A stretch of DNA of 64,000 nt from Paramicrobacterium chengjingii (GCF_011751765.2 NZ_CP061169.1:1116001-1180000); one strand, 5' to 3'; counted from the stretch's first letter, positions 27,838 to 38,293 are shown. A program made the numbers and translations. The notes: generated from the sequence alone by a model not told the origin.

Positions 27838-28449
27838 ATGGCTGATCAGCTCAAGCTCGGCGCGGAAACGCGCGAGTCGTTTGGCAAGGGCGCGGCGCGC
27901 AAGCTTCGCGCCGCAGGCAAGATTCCCGCGGTGGTCTATGGCCACGGCGCCGCACCTTTGCACCTCACACTTCCCGGGCACGAGACGATGCTTCTGCTGC
28001 GCCGCAGCAACGCGCTCATCGAGCTCGACGTTGAGGGCAAGAAGCACCTCTCGCTCGTCAAAGACGTTCAGCGCGACCCGGTGACGCAGATTATCGAGCA
28101 TGTCGATCTCATCGTCATCAAGAAGGGTGAGCGCGTCGACGTCGAGGTGCCCGTGCACTTCGAGGGCGAGTCGTTCAGCGGCACCATCTTGATGGTGGAG
28201 GTCAACACCGTTCGCCTCAACGTCGCTGCGACAAACATTCCTCAGAGCCTCGTGTTCTCCATCGAAGGCGCTGTCGAAGGCACGCAGGTGCTTGCCGGTG
28301 ACATTGAGCTGCCCGAGGGCGCAGAGCTCGCCGAAGAAGCAGACCTGTTCCTCGCGCACATCACCGTACCGAGCGCTCCGTCTGAAGAAGAGGAAGAGGC
28401 TGCCGAAGAGGCAGCAGCCGAGGCCGCTGAGAGCGAGCCCGAAGAGTAA
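27838..28449 (+). CDS. rplY: 50S ribosomal protein L25 / general stress protein CTC family
   Basis: 203-aa CTC-type L25 with the 5S rRNA-binding N-terminal domain (RESFGKGAARKLRAAGKIPAVVYGHG; LVKDVQRDPVTQIIEHVDL), the TL5 C-terminal beta domain, and an acidic Glu/Ala-rich tail over roughly the last 25 residues. AAGGAG precedes the ATG. It is followed by peptidyl-tRNA hydrolase, a very common actinobacterial pairing. Confidence 0.95.
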   Translation: MADQLKLGAETRESFGKGAARKLRAAGKIPAVVYGHGAAPLHLTLPGHETMLLLRRSNALIELDVEGKKHLSLVKDVQRDPVTQIIEHVDLIVIKKGERVDVEVPVHFEGESFSGTILMVEVNTVRLNVAATNIPQSLVFSIEGAVEGTQVLAGDIELPEGAELAEEADLFLAHITVPSAPSEEEEEAAEEAAAEAAESEPEE

Positions 28450-28461
28450 CTCGAACAGCGC

Positions 28462-28505
28462 CGGGCCCGCTGCTCGCCTTCGTATGAAGCGCGGCGGCGG
28501 GCCCG
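28462..28505 (+). terminator. GC-rich hairpin after the L25 gene
   Basis: CGGGCCCGCTGC pairs with GCGGCGGGCCCG (one G-U) around a 20-nt loop, just past the stop codon. No U-run follows, so it may be an attenuating or RNA-stabilising structure rather than a full terminator. Confidence 0.4.
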
Positions 28506-28530
28506 AACTGTAGGTGAGGGGAGTGACGAG

Positions 28531-29115
28531 ATGGCAGCCGACACCTGGCTCGTCGTCGGCCTGGGCAACCCCGGCTCCGGGTATGCGAACACGCGGCACA
28601 ATGTGGGCCAGATGGTTGCCGATGAACTCGCACGCCGTCTGGGCACGAAATTCTCACGCCACAAGGCCCACGCTCTGGTCGCAGAGGGGCGGATGGTTCC
28701 AGGCGGACCCAAGATCGTCGTTGCCAAGAGCATGTCTTACATGAATACCTCGGGGGGCCCTGTCGCGGCGCTTCTCGCCTACTATTCGCTCGATGTCGAC
28801 AGGCTGATCGTCGTGCACGACGAACTCGACATTCCCTTCGACACCTTGAAGCTCAAGACGGGCGGAGGGCATGGAGGGCACAACGGCTTGCGAGACATCG
28901 GCAAAGCGGCATCCGCCGACTTCACTCGCGTTCGTGTCGGCATCGGTCGACCGCCCGGGCGGCAAGACGCCGCTGATTACGTACTGCGCCCATTTGGCGC
29001 AGATGAGCGTTCGGCGCTGCCATCGGTGATTGCGGATGCCGCAGACGCCGTCATGCTGATCGTCGACGACGGCCTTGTCGCCGCGCAGCAGAAAGTTCAC
29101 GCTCCGCGGACATGA
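28531..29115 (+). CDS. pth: Peptidyl-tRNA hydrolase
   Basis: 194-aa Pth. The N-terminal GLGNPGSGYANTRHNVGQMV carries the catalytic His, followed by SYMNTSGGPVAALL and VVHDELDIPF with the catalytic Asp, then GGGHGGHNGLRDI. It releases tRNA from aborted peptidyl-tRNAs in the cytoplasm. The frame starts at ATG 24 nt after the L25 hairpin. It is followed at 35 nt by mfd, as in many actinobacteria. Confidence 0.96.
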   Translation: MAADTWLVVGLGNPGSGYANTRHNVGQMVADELARRLGTKFSRHKAHALVAEGRMVPGGPKIVVAKSMSYMNTSGGPVAALLAYYSLDVDRLIVVHDELDIPFDTLKLKTGGGHGGHNGLRDIGKAASADFTRVRVGIGRPPGRQDAADYVLRPFGADERSALPSVIADAADAVMLIVDDGLVAAQQKVHAPRT

Positions 29116-29138
29116 CCCGCGTTGTCGCACGTGCCGCG

Positions 29139-29144
29139 TAGAAT
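29139..29144 (+). promoter_or_regulatory. Candidate -10 box of leaderless mfd transcript
   Basis: TAGAAT ends 6 nt before the GTG start of mfd, and no ribosome site is present. This fits a leaderless promoter lying in the short pth-mfd gap. Confidence 0.55.
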
Positions 29145-29150
29145 GCTCTG

Positions 29151-32100
29151 GTGAAACTCCAGGGCCTCAGCCGCATTCTCGCCCACGATCCCAGCTATTC
29201 CACAGCGCTCACCTACGCCGATCAGAGCGCCGACTTCTCGGTTGCCGAGGGCATGCGTCTTGCGCTGCTCGGAGGACTGATCGAGCGTCGGCGGGCCGCA
29301 GGCAAACCGCCTGCCGTGCTCGTTGTGACAGCGACCGGGCGTGAATCAGAGAGCGTGCAGCAGGCGCTGCCCAGCTTCGCCCCCGACGCAGAGATTGTGG
29401 CGTTTCCCGCATGGGAGACACTGCCACACGAGCGACTGAGCCCCAGCTCGGAGATTGTGGGGCGTCGCATTGATGCGCTCTGGCGTATGGCGGAATGGAC
29501 GGGGGAGAAGCCCCTTGTGATCGTTGCGTCTGTGCGCGCTGCGTTGCAACCTGTCGCTCACGACCTCACCGACATTGAGCCGATACGGCTCCACGCGGGA
29601 AGCCGAGGGCACGAGCTGGGCGACATCGTCACCCGGCTCGTTGAGCTAGCGTACTCGCGCGTCGATCTCGTGTCGCGTCGTGGTGAGTTCGCCGTGCGCG
29701 GTGGCATCCTCGATGTCTTTCCTACGACAGCCGACCACCCCGTGCGTGTCGAGTTCTTTGGCGACGAGGTTGACCAGATCAAGCCGTTCTCGGTGTCGGA
29801 TCAACGGTCGAGCACCGAGGAATACAGCGAGGTCTCACTTCTTCCCAGCAGGGAACTGCTGCTGACTCCTAACGTGAGACAGCGGGCAGCAGAGATGCTC
29901 CCCGAGTTTCCGAGCCTCTCGACGATGCTCGAGAAAGTGGCTGTCGGAATCCCGGTTGAAGGCATGGAATCCCTCGCTCCCGCGCTTCTCGATCGGCTTG
30001 TTTCGATTGCTCACTACCTGCCTGAGGGAACGGGCGTGGCTGTGCTTTCGCCCGAACGGGTCGTCGCGCGATCGATCAGTCTTTCTGAAACCAACCGCGA
30101 ATTTCTTGAAGCCGCGTGGAGCGCCGCGACAGCGGGAGCCGAGGCGCCCATCGATCTGGGCGCGGGCGAGTTCATCTCGTTGAACACGCTGCGCGACGAC
30201 GTGACGCTCACGCGCCCGGGCGAGCAGAAGGCAGAGAGCCCGTGGTGGACATTCAGCCCGTTTCAGCAGCGACCAGACGATCTGCTTCCTGAAGAACTCG
30301 AACTCGACGACCTCACGGAGGTGCGTGTCGCTGCTGATCCTGTGCCGAGTTTCCAAGGCAACGTCGACGGTGCCATCGGGCACGTCGACGAACGGCGCCT
30401 GGCAGGGTGGTCCATTGCCGTGGCGGCGCAGGGGCAGGGTCTCGTCGAGCGAGCACTCGACGTGCTCACAGAACGCGGCATTCCCGCTCGCATCGTCGAA
30501 GAACTTCCGGATGCTGTCGAAACTGGCGTCGTGTACTTGGTTCAGGCCGTCATCGAGCATGGTTTCGAGCTCCCGGGCATCTCATTCGCTCTTGTGGGAG
30601 AGGCCGAATTCTACGGTCGATCCGTCGGCTACGACTCGCGTGCCGTCAAGAAGCTCGCCACCCGTCGTAAGAACGTGGTCGATCCGCTGCAGCTGAAGGC
30701 CGGCGATCACGTCGTGCACCAGACGCACGGCATCGGCCGCTTTGTCGAAATGACGCGGCGCGAGGTCTCTACCGGCGGCCGCAACGCGGTGAAGACGATG
30801 CGCGAGTATCTTGTGCTGGAGTATGCACCGTCAAAGCGCGGATTCCCCGGTGACAAATTGCTCGTTCCTACCGATCAGCTCGACTTGCTCACGCGATACG
30901 TCGGCGGGGAGTCGCCGGCGCTGTCGAAAATGGGCGGAAGCGACTGGTCTCAGGCAAAGAGCAAGGCCCGAAAGGCCGTGCGCGACATCGCTGTGGAGCT
31001 CGTGAAGCTCTACGCCGCACGAATGGCAGCGAAGGGGCATGCCTTCGGGCCGGACACTCCGTGGCAGCGTGAACTTGAAGACGCGTTCCCCTTTGCCGAG
31101 ACGCCAGACCAGCTCACGACGATTGACGAAGTGAAGCGCGACATGGAGCGCCCGATTCCCATGGATCGCCTGCTGTCGGGCGACGTGGGGTTCGGTAAGA
31201 CTGAGGTGGCTGTGCGCGCCGCGTTCAAGGCAGTGCAGGAGGGCAAGCAGGTGGCGATCCTCGTGCCGACAACCTTGCTTGTCAAGCAGCACGGGGAGAC
31301 CTTCCAGGAGCGTTTCGCCGGGTTCCCCGTGCATCTGCGGTCACTCAGCCGGTTCCAGTCAGACAAAGATGCACGCGAGACGTTCGAGGGCCTGGCGCAG
31401 GGAAGTGTCGATGTCGTGATCGGCACCCACCGGCTGCTCACCGAGAAGGTGTCGTTCAAGAATCTTGGGCTGGTGATCGTCGACGAGGAGCAGCGATTTG
31501 GTGTCGAGCACAAAGACTCTCTCAAGAAGCTGAAGACGAACGTCGACGTGCTCGCGATGAGCGCAACCCCGATTCCTCGAACGCTGGAGATGGCCGTGAC
31601 AGGCATCCGCGAGATGTCGACGCTCGCGACTCCTCCCGAGGAGCGGCACCCGATTTTGAGTTTCGTCGGGCCGCGCAACGATAAGCAGATGAGCGCTGCG
31701 ATTCGTCGAGAGCTGCTGCGCGAGGGCCAGGTGTTCTTCGTGCACAATCGTGTGGCGAGCATCAACCGCGTCGCGACGGAGCTGGCAGAACTCGTGCCAG
31801 AGGCGCGCATCGCCATCGCACACGGAAAGCTGTCGGAGTCGATTCTCGAGCAGGTAGTCGTGGACTTCTGGGAGCGTAAGTTCGACGTGCTCGTCTGCAC
31901 GACGATCATCGAGACCGGCCTCGACATTCAGAACGCGAACACCATCATCATCGACAAGGCAGACAAATATGGTCTGAGCCAGCTGCACCAGCTTCGCGGT
32001 CGTGTCGGACGTGGTCGTGAACGTGCCTATGCCTACTTTCTCTACGACGGAGAGAAGCCGCTGTCGGAGACTGCCCAGGATCGCCTTGAGACGATCGCAG

Positions 32101-32771
32101 CGAACAACGAGTTGGGCAGCGGAATGCAGGTCGCCCTCAAAGACTTGGAGATCCGCGGGGCCGGGAATCTGCTCGGCGGCGAGCAGGCAGGGCACATCGC
32201 GGGGGTCGGGTTCGACCTGTACCTGCGCATGATCGGCGAAGCTGTTTCGACGTTCCGCGGAGACGTCGCCGAGGGGCAAACCGAGTTGCGACTCGAAATT
32301 CCCGTCGACGCGAATATTCCCGAGGAGTACATCGACAGCGAACGCTTGCGTCTCGAGGCGTATCAAAAGCTCTCTGCAGCGGCAGCGCCTGCCGCAGCGG
32401 ACGACCAGATCGACCTCGTGATCGACGAGCTCGTCGACCGTTACGGTCCTCTGCCGGAACGCGTTCAGAGCCTCGTCGCCGTCACGCGTCTGCGGCAGAG
32501 GGCGCAACGCTCCAACCTCTCCGAGGTCATCACGATGGGTACTAACCTTCGGCTCGCCCCGGTGGATCTCCCCGACTCGATTCAGGTGCGACTCAAGCGC
32601 ATGTACCCGAAGGCGAGGATGCTTTCTCAGGCGAACGCCCTTGTCGTGCCGATCCCGCAGCCGAATGGTGAGGCGATGGCCGATACCGACCTGATTACGT
32701 GGGTGCAGCAGCTGCTCGACGCCATTCTGCCGGTGAAGCCGAAGGAGACGGAGCAGACGCCGGTGTCGTAG
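29151..32771 (+). CDS. mfd: Transcription-repair coupling factor
   Basis: 1206-aa Mfd, normal length. UvrB-homology region at the N-terminus (ILAHDPSYS...AFPAWETLPHERLSP), the RNA polymerase-interacting domain around residues 500-580 (LKAGDHVVHQTHGIGRFVEM), then the RecG-like translocase with Walker A LLSGDVGFGKTEVA, VIVDEEQRFGVEH box and helicase motif VI QLRGRVGRGRERAYAYF, and the TRCF C-terminal domain. It displaces RNA polymerase stalled at lesions and recruits UvrA. The start is GTG, probably leaderless. Confidence 0.97.
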   Translation: MKLQGLSRILAHDPSYSTALTYADQSADFSVAEGMRLALLGGLIERRRAAGKPPAVLVVTATGRESESVQQALPSFAPDAEIVAFPAWETLPHERLSPSSEIVGRRIDALWRMAEWTGEKPLVIVASVRAALQPVAHDLTDIEPIRLHAGSRGHELGDIVTRLVELAYSRVDLVSRRGEFAVRGGILDVFPTTADHPVRVEFFGDEVDQIKPFSVSDQRSSTEEYSEVSLLPSRELLLTPNVRQRAAEMLPEFPSLSTMLEKVAVGIPVEGMESLAPALLDRLVSIAHYLPEGTGVAVLSPERVVARSISLSETNREFLEAAWSAATAGAEAPIDLGAGEFISLNTLRDDVTLTRPGEQKAESPWWTFSPFQQRPDDLLPEELELDDLTEVRVAADPVPSFQGNVDGAIGHVDERRLAGWSIAVAAQGQGLVERALDVLTERGIPARIVEELPDAVETGVVYLVQAVIEHGFELPGISFALVGEAEFYGRSVGYDSRAVKKLATRRKNVVDPLQLKAGDHVVHQTHGIGRFVEMTRREVSTGGRNAVKTMREYLVLEYAPSKRGFPGDKLLVPTDQLDLLTRYVGGESPALSKMGGSDWSQAKSKARKAVRDIAVELVKLYAARMAAKGHAFGPDTPWQRELEDAFPFAETPDQLTTIDEVKRDMERPIPMDRLLSGDVGFGKTEVAVRAAFKAVQEGKQVAILVPTTLLVKQHGETFQERFAGFPVHLRSLSRFQSDKDARETFEGLAQGSVDVVIGTHRLLTEKVSFKNLGLVIVDEEQRFGVEHKDSLKKLKTNVDVLAMSATPIPRTLEMAVTGIREMSTLATPPEERHPILSFVGPRNDKQMSAAIRRELLREGQVFFVHNRVASINRVATELAELVPEARIAIAHGKLSESILEQVVVDFWERKFDVLVCTTIIETGLDIQNANTIIIDKADKYGLSQLHQLRGRVGRGRERAYAYFLYDGEKPLSETAQDRLETIAANNELGSGMQVALKDLEIRGAGNLLGGEQAGHIAGVGFDLYLRMIGEAVSTFRGDVAEGQTELRLEIPVDANIPEEYIDSERLRLEAYQKLSAAAAPAAADDQIDLVIDELVDRYGPLPERVQSLVAVTRLRQRAQRSNLSEVITMGTNLRLAPVDLPDSIQVRLKRMYPKARMLSQANALVVPIPQPNGEAMADTDLITWVQQLLDAILPVKPKETEQTPVS

Positions 32772-32863
32772 CGGCGCTCAGCTGCTGCGCATATCGTCGT
32801 GTGTCGCAAGGGTTCTCACGGTCTCGGAGATGCGTGAACGCAACTGGGATTGTCCCGCGCAAA

Positions 32864-32928
32864 AAGTGAGATGCTACAAAATGCCCCTCTTTCGCCGATG
32901 AAAAGCGGCATTTTGTGGCGTCTCACTT
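32864..32928. repeat. 22-bp imperfect inverted repeat (long intergenic hairpin)
   Basis: Two 22-nt arms, AAGTGAGATGCTACAAAATG... and its near-perfect reverse complement, differ at only two positions and enclose a 21-nt loop that contains a further TTTC/GAAA pairing. It lies 92 nt after mfd with no U-run on either strand, so it is not a classical terminator. The rest of the 266-nt gap holds only the next gene's ribosome site. Confidence 0.8.
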
Positions 32929-33037
32929 GGGAAGGCAGTGTCGGGGAGGAATTCGATCGGGGGTCTCGGGTGAAAGCTGCGACACGAGGAGAGCACCTCA
33001 GTGGCGACGTCTGAACGTTTCACAGGAGGATAGAGAA

Positions 33038-33481
33038 ATGACCTCAACCTTCACGCTCGTCACTGATGCTCCGGTCGACATTGGTGCGCTGTTCGAGATC
33101 TCGCTGGACATCGATGCTCACGCCAGCTCGATGTCTCAGTCGGGAGAGCAGGCGATATCTGGGGTCACTTCGGGACGGATCGGGCTTGGCGAGACTGTCA
33201 CATGGAGGGCCCGCCATTTCGGTATCTGGTTCGCGATGACGTCAGAGATCGTCACATTGGAACGACCAGAACTGTTTGTGGATCAGCAGGCGAAAGGGCC
33301 GTTCAAACTCTTCCGGCACGAGCATAGGTTTGAACGACGCGCCATGGGTACGCGGATGACCGACACGATCACTCTCGCGTCACCGGTTTTCGGGCGTGCG
33401 GCCGAATGCATCGTGCTTGTGCCCTACCTACGTCGTCTGATCATCAAGCGGAACACCGAGCTCGTCGCCGCGTTGAGCTGA
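33038..33481 (+). CDS. SRPBCC-type ligand-binding protein, putative
   Basis: 147-aa protein with the layout of a START/polyketide-cyclase-like fold: an N-terminal beta strand ([23 protein letters not shown]), central strands [19 protein letters not shown] and [20 protein letters not shown], and a long C-terminal helix. The ATG after GGAGGATAGAGAA is chosen rather than an upstream in-frame start. Its last 54 nt overlap the convergent nhaA gene. Ligand unknown. Confidence 0.75.
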   Translation: MTSTFTLVTDAPVDIGALFEISLDIDAHASSMSQSGEQAISGVTSGRIGLGETVTWRARHFGIWFAMTSEIVTLERPELFVDQQAKGPFKLFRHEHRFERRAMGTRMTDTITLASPVFGRAAECIVLVPYLRRLIIKRNTELVAALS

Positions 33482-34747
33482 TTCTATGCGGCGATAGTGC
33501 CTATTTCGTGCGCCAAGAACGACTGCCGCGAGCAGAGCCGCGAGAACGGATGCCGTGAAAATCGCGATCTTGGCGTGGTCTCCGTGCGGGCTGTCGGCCC
33601 CGAAGCTCAGTTCGGCGACGAGCAATGACACAGTGAAACCGATTCCCGCGAGCATCCCGACACCGATCACGTCGATCCACGCGAGTGAGCTGTCGAGCCG
33701 AGCCTTCGTGAACCGGGTGAGCAGCCACGTCGTCAGAGTGATGCCGATAGGTTTGCCGAGTACGAGTCCCGCAAGGATTCCGATCATGACGGGGTCCGTC
33801 AGAGCCGAGACGAACCCCTCGGGCCCGCCGATCGCGACTCCGGCGGCGAAGAACGCAAACACCGGCACGGCGAATCCACTCGATAACGGGCGCAACCGGT
33901 GTTCCAACACCTCAGCGAGTCCCGGCCCCGACTGTGGGCCACCGTGCTTCACCATTCGACGAACAGGAACGGCGAAGCCGAGGGCGACGCCTGCAATCGT
34001 CGCGTGAACCCCCGACGCGTGCAGCAGTGCCCACGCGACCGCTCCGATAGGTAGCAGAATCACCCACGGAGCCCACGGGTTGCGCCCGAAGAAGCGCGGG
34101 AAAACGTGGGTGAGCGTTGCATATGCCGCGAGAGGAATGAGCGTGAGCAGGAGAGGCGTCAGTGTAAAGCCATCAGCGTAGAAGATCGCAATGATCACGA
34201 TAGCGATGAGATCGTCGACAACAGCGAGCGTGAGCAGAAAGATTCGGAGGGCGCTGGGAAGGTGCGAGCCGAGGATCGCGAGCACGGCGACGGCGAAGGC
34301 GATATCGGTAGCCGTCGGAATGGCCCAGCCTTGCAGACCGGTCGGCGATGCGAGATTGATCATCGCGAAGACGATCGCGGGAACGGCGACCCCGCCGAAC
34401 GCTGCGGCGACCGGAACAAGCGCCGTCGCGGGTGTGCGCAGGTCGCCGATAACGAATTCCTTCTTGAGCTCGAGACCCGTGAGAAAGAAGAAGATGGCGA
34501 GCAGACCATCTGACGCCCACTGTCCGATTGTCAGTTCGAGGTGCAGCGCGGGGATGCCGAGAGTGATGTCGCGTACCGCAAAGTACTTGTCTGCCCATGG
34601 AGAGTTCGCCCAGATAATCGCAACGATCGCTGCCGCGACGAGGAGCGCGCCTCCCACCGTCTCGATGCGGAGGATCTCGCCGATGCGCTTCACTTCTGCG
34701 AAGCTGCTGCGACCGAGGAATGTTCGGGTGGTGTTGTTGCGCGTCAT
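33428..34747 (-). CDS. nhaA: Na+/H+ antiporter NhaA
   Basis: 439-aa antiporter with about 12 TM segments. The ion-binding Asp pair is seen in [19 protein letters not shown], and [34 protein letters not shown] and the C-terminal [20 protein letters not shown] are family signatures. The ATG used is the one that starts [12 protein letters not shown]; a longer frame adds an Arg-rich, implausible extension. It exchanges protons for sodium at the membrane. It converges on the SRPBCC gene with a 54-nt overlap. Confidence 0.94.
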   Translation of the reverse strand: MTRNNTTRTFLGRSSFAEVKRIGEILRIETVGGALLVAAAIVAIIWANSPWADKYFAVRDITLGIPALHLELTIGQWASDGLLAIFFFLTGLELKKEFVIGDLRTPATALVPVAAAFGGVAVPAIVFAMINLASPTGLQGWAIPTATDIAFAVAVLAILGSHLPSALRIFLLTLAVVDDLIAIVIIAIFYADGFTLTPLLLTLIPLAAYATLTHVFPRFFGRNPWAPWVILLPIGAVAWALLHASGVHATIAGVALGFAVPVRRMVKHGGPQSGPGLAEVLEHRLRPLSSGFAVPVFAFFAAGVAIGGPEGFVSALTDPVMIGILAGLVLGKPIGITLTTWLLTRFTKARLDSSLAWIDVIGVGMLAGIGFTVSLLVAELSFGADSPHGDHAKIAIFTASVLAALLAAVVLGARNRHYRRIESAQRGDELGVPLDDQTT

Positions 34748-34872
34748 GTGGAGTCTCCGGGCTCGGCAATATGAACTGCCGACCAGACTTCCCGGCGCAC
34801 CGAGGCCCAGTATAGGGGGAGTGTCACGACGTAGTGTTGTAGCACGTTCCTCGAACAGCGAAGGAGGAGTCA

Positions 34873-36294
34873 ATGCCGACGAACCAGAAGGATGCCGCCA
34901 CCGCCGTTGAGCGCGTGCGCGGCGCGTTCTCACGTGGCCTCACGAAACCGTACGAATGGCGCCGTGACCAGCTCGTCGCCCTGCGGTCTCTGCTTCTCGA
35001 TAATCAGGAGTTACTTGAGCGGGCGCTCGTCCGCGACTTGGGGAAGCATCCGACGGAGTCCCAGGCGACCGAGATCGGCATCGTGCTCACCGAGCTTGAC
35101 CACACGCTGCGTCACCTCAAGCGGTGGCTGCGCCCTCGGCGCGTCAGAGTTCCGCTGGTGCTCGCACCAGCATCCGCTCGAACCGTTTACGAGCCGCTGG
35201 GTACCGTGCTGATCATTGGCCCGTGGAATTACCCGGTGCAGCTGATCCTCGCGCCGCTGATCGGTGCGCTCGCCGCCGGAAACGCCGTCGTACTCAAACC
35301 AAGCGAACTCGCACCCGCGACAAGCGAAGTGCTTGCGGCGCTCGTGCCGACATATCTGGATGACCGAGCCGTTGCCGTTGTCGAGGGCGACGCCAGCACG
35401 GCACGTGATCTGCTTGCCCAAAGCTTTGACCACATCTTCTTCACGGGCAGCACGGCCGTCGGGAAGATCGTCGCGAAGGCGGCATCCGAGAATCTCACTC
35501 CCGTGACGCTGGAGCTGGGCGGGAAGTCACCGGCGTACATCGACAATTCTGTTGATCTGGAGGCTGCAGCGCGCCGTCTCATCTGGGGCAAGCTGCTCAA
35601 CGCCGGGCAGACCTGCGTCGCCCCCGATTACGTGCTGACGACCCCGCGCACGGCTGACGCGCTGATTCCGCATCTTCGTGCCGCGATCGCCGAGTTCTAC
35701 GGCGGCGACCCGTCGTTGAGCGGAGACTTCGGACGCATCGTCAGCACGCGGCATGCCGGGCGACTGCGCGACTTGCTCGACGGCCACGACCCGGTGATAG
35801 GGGGGCGCGTTGATGCCACAGAGCGCTACGTCGAGCCAACCGTTATCGACGACGTCGACCCGTCCTCAGCCATCATGACCGAGGAGATCTTCGGGCCGAT
35901 TCTGCCGATCGTGCACGTCGCAGACGCGGCCGAGGCAATTCGCTTCATCGCCGATCGTGACAAGCCGCTCTCGCTCTACGTCTTCTCGGATCACGCCGAT
36001 GTCAGGCGCCGGTTTGTGCGCGATACGTCGTCTGGCGCTCTCGCGTTCGGGCTGCCCGCCGCGCACCTCAGCGTGCCTGATCTTCCCTTCGGGGGAGTGG
36101 GCGCAAGCGGAATGGGCGCGTACCACGGTGAACTCTCGTTCACGACGTTCAGCCATGCGAAGGCCGTGCTCTCGAAGAAGCTCGCTCCGGACACCATGGG
36201 GGTCGTGTACCCGCCCTTTACAAGCGGCAAGAGCGCCATCGTGCGCCGACTCATCGCCCGCACGTCACGTCTTGTTGGCGGTGACGATGACTGA
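34873..36294 (+). CDS. Aldehyde dehydrogenase family protein
   Basis: 473-aa NAD(P)-dependent aldehyde dehydrogenase of the class 3-like group. NAD-binding [11 protein letters not shown], the catalytic Glu in [11 protein letters not shown] and catalytic Cys in [15 protein letters not shown] are all present, as is [17 protein letters not shown] near the C-terminus. GAAGGAGGAG lies upstream of the ATG. Its stop overlaps the mazG start by 8 nt. Substrate probably medium- or long-chain aldehydes, by family only. Confidence 0.93.
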   Translation: MPTNQKDAATAVERVRGAFSRGLTKPYEWRRDQLVALRSLLLDNQELLERALVRDLGKHPTESQATEIGIVLTELDHTLRHLKRWLRPRRVRVPLVLAPASARTVYEPLGTVLIIGPWNYPVQLILAPLIGALAAGNAVVLKPSELAPATSEVLAALVPTYLDDRAVAVVEGDASTARDLLAQSFDHIFFTGSTAVGKIVAKAASENLTPVTLELGGKSPAYIDNSVDLEAAARRLIWGKLLNAGQTCVAPDYVLTTPRTADALIPHLRAAIAEFYGGDPSLSGDFGRIVSTRHAGRLRDLLDGHDPVIGGRVDATERYVEPTVIDDVDPSSAIMTEEIFGPILPIVHVADAAEAIRFIADRDKPLSLYVFSDHADVRRRFVRDTSSGALAFGLPAAHLSVPDLPFGGVGASGMGAYHGELSFTTFSHAKAVLSKKLAPDTMGVVYPPFTSGKSAIVRRLIARTSRLVGGDDD

Positions 36295-36952
36295 CCGTGA
36301 CGTTTCGGCATCACCCCACACAGGTGTACTGCTGGCCGACATGACAGAGGTACTCGATCGCTGCGTGTGGAGCCAGTCGATGACGCACGAGTCGCTGGTC
36401 ACGTACCTCATCGAAGAGAGCTATGAGCTCGTCGAAGCGATAGAGAGCGGCGATCCTGATGCGATGCTCGAAGAATTGGGCGACGTGCTGTGGCAGATCG
36501 TTTTTCACGCTGGGATCGCCGCGCGAACGGCGGGAGAGCACTTCGACTTCGACGATGTGGCACGGGTGGCTCACGAGAAGGTCGTACGTCGGCATCCTCA
36601 TGTCTTCGGCGACGAATCCGCTCCGACGCTGGATGATGTGTTTCGCGTGTGGAGCGCTGCGAAGACCCACGAGAAGCACGCGCGCACAAGCTCACTTGAC
36701 GGTATCCCGCCTCAGCTGCCCGCCCTGGCCCTCGCCGACAAGGTCATCGGTCGAGCACAGAAGGCCGGTGTTCTGGCGCCAGAGTCGGCAGAAAACACGC
36801 ACACGGATGCTGTCGCAGGCGAAAGCGAGCTCGGCGACCGGCTGCTTGCCATGGTGCGCGACGCACGGGGCCGCGGGCTCGACGCCGAACGGGCGCTGCG
36901 AGGTGCCGTTCGACGTCTCAGCGACGAGGTGCACGAGCGCGAACGGGGTTAG
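36287..36952 (+). CDS. mazG: MazG-family nucleoside triphosphate pyrophosphohydrolase
   Basis: 221-aa protein. The all-alpha MazG domain (about residues 20-130) has the acidic metal-binding pattern YLIEESYELVEAI ... MLEELGDVLWQIVFHAGIA, then GDESAPTLDDVFRVWSAAKTHEK. The second MazG repeat is degenerate, since the chain is shorter than the 260-residue enterobacterial form. It removes pyrophosphate from (d)NTPs. The ATG overlaps the end of the aldehyde dehydrogenase gene; longer in-frame starts lie deep inside that gene and are rejected. Confidence 0.9.
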   Translation: MTDRDVSASPHTGVLLADMTEVLDRCVWSQSMTHESLVTYLIEESYELVEAIESGDPDAMLEELGDVLWQIVFHAGIAARTAGEHFDFDDVARVAHEKVVRRHPHVFGDESAPTLDDVFRVWSAAKTHEKHARTSSLDGIPPQLPALALADKVIGRAQKAGVLAPESAENTHTDAVAGESELGDRLLAMVRDARGRGLDAERALRGAVRRLSDEVHERERG

Positions 36953-36979
36953 TGCACGCGTCATGCCAGAATTGTGGGC

Positions 36980-38293
36980 ATGGCTTCTTCTGTAACACCA
37001 CCGCGCGGCATGCGCGATTACCTCCCCGCAGACAAGGCGAAGCGTGAATACGCTCTTGGGCGCATTCGCGATGTGTACACGCGCTATGGCTTCGACGAGA
37101 TCGAGACTCCGGTTGTCGAGGACTACAGTCGCCTGCATGGCGGTCTCGGCGGAGACAACGAGAAGCTCACTTTTTCTGTTCTCAAGCGTCGCCTCAGCGC
37201 CGACGACCTGCGCGCCGCAGCCGACACGGGTGACACATCGGCCATCGCCGACCTCGGCCTGCGGTTCGACCTCACGGTTCCGCTCGCTCGCTTCTACACA
37301 ACTCACCGCGGCGAGCTTCCTCCCGTGTTTCGTGCGATCCAGATTGCACCCGTGTGGCGTGCCGAGCGCCCGCAGAAGGGGCGCTATCGGCAGTTTGTGC
37401 AGTGCGACATCGACATCTTCGGGGAACCGGGGCCCCTCGCCGAGATCGAACTTATCTCTGCGACGGCCGCAGCGCTTCGCGAACTCGGGCTCTCGGGCTT
37501 CACATTCCGGCTCAACGACCGGCGCATACTCACGAGCATGCTCACGGCGTTCGGATTCGACGACACCGAGCACCCCGGCGTGCTGATCACCATCGACAAG
37601 CTCGACAAGATCGGCGCCACCGGGGTCGTCGCCGAGCTGCGCGAGCGTGGGGCGACGGCATCCGCCATCGATGCGCTCGAGCGGTACCTCGCTCGTGTTG
37701 ACGGCCAGAAGCAGGGGGAGTTTGACGCGGACCAGATTCGATCCCTTCTGCCTGGCGGCGTCGACGACGAGGTGATCACAGAGTTGGCCAGCATCGGTCG
37801 CGCCGTTGAACGCGCTTCGCAGGCAGCAGGAGCGGTCGAGCACAATGCGCCTCTCGTGCAATTCGATCCGTTTCTCGTGCGCGGCATGGGGTATTACAGC
37901 GGGCCGATTTTTGAGATTCATCACCCGGAGCTCGGCTACTCACTCGGTGGCGGTGGCCGATACGACGGCGTTGTCGGGCGTTTCCTCGGGCAGGACGTGC
38001 CCGCATCGGGTGCGTCTCTGGGGTTCGACCGCATCGTCGATCTGATCGAGATGGATGCCGCTCGGCACGACGAAGCAATCGTGCTCGTTCACGATCGCGA
38101 TGTCGATCCATCGACTCTCGTTGCGCTCAAAACGCAACTCGTCGGGCGTGGGGCTCGCGTGCGTCTCGAGAAACGAGTGAAGAATCTCACGGCGCTGCTC
38201 GACCGCGTTACAGCGGCCGGCTTCACCGCATTCGCGTTCGTTCGGGCAGAGCATGAGGATGCCAACGAGCTCGAGATCAAGCCGCTCGGTTGA
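36980..38293 (+). CDS. hisS: Histidyl-tRNA synthetase
   Basis: 437-aa class II synthetase: motif 1 region PPRGMRDYLPADKAKREYAL, motif 2 FRAIQIAPVWRAERPQKGRYRQFVQCDIDIFG, histidine-A motif GMGYYSGPIFEI and motif 3 GGGGRYDGVVGRFLG...GASLGFDRI, followed by an anticodon-binding domain. ATG is preferred to a GTG two codons upstream. There is no clear ribosome site; CAGAAT ends 7 nt before the ATG, so the mRNA may be leaderless. It is 27 nt from mazG. Confidence 0.96.
   Translation: MASSVTPPRGMRDYLPADKAKREYALGRIRDVYTRYGFDEIETPVVEDYSRLHGGLGGDNEKLTFSVLKRRLSADDLRAAADTGDTSAIADLGLRFDLTVPLARFYTTHRGELPPVFRAIQIAPVWRAERPQKGRYRQFVQCDIDIFGEPGPLAEIELISATAAALRELGLSGFTFRLNDRRILTSMLTAFGFDDTEHPGVLITIDKLDKIGATGVVAELRERGATASAIDALERYLARVDGQKQGEFDADQIRSLLPGGVDDEVITELASIGRAVERASQAAGAVEHNAPLVQFDPFLVRGMGYYSGPIFEIHHPELGYSLGGGGRYDGVVGRFLGQDVPASGASLGFDRIVDLIEMDAARHDEAIVLVHDRDVDPSTLVALKTQLVGRGARVRLEKRVKNLTALLDRVTAAGFTAFAFVRAEHEDANELEIKPLG

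Noticed and set aside
32915..33037. N-terminal extension of the SRPBCC-like protein
   Set aside because: The extra 41 residues are Arg-rich, overlap the end of the palindrome and have no ribosome site; GGAGGATAGAGAA supports the later ATG.
34748..34933. N-terminal extension of NhaA
   Set aside because: Arg-rich translation with no similarity to NhaA, and it overlaps the aldehyde dehydrogenase promoter and start on the other strand.
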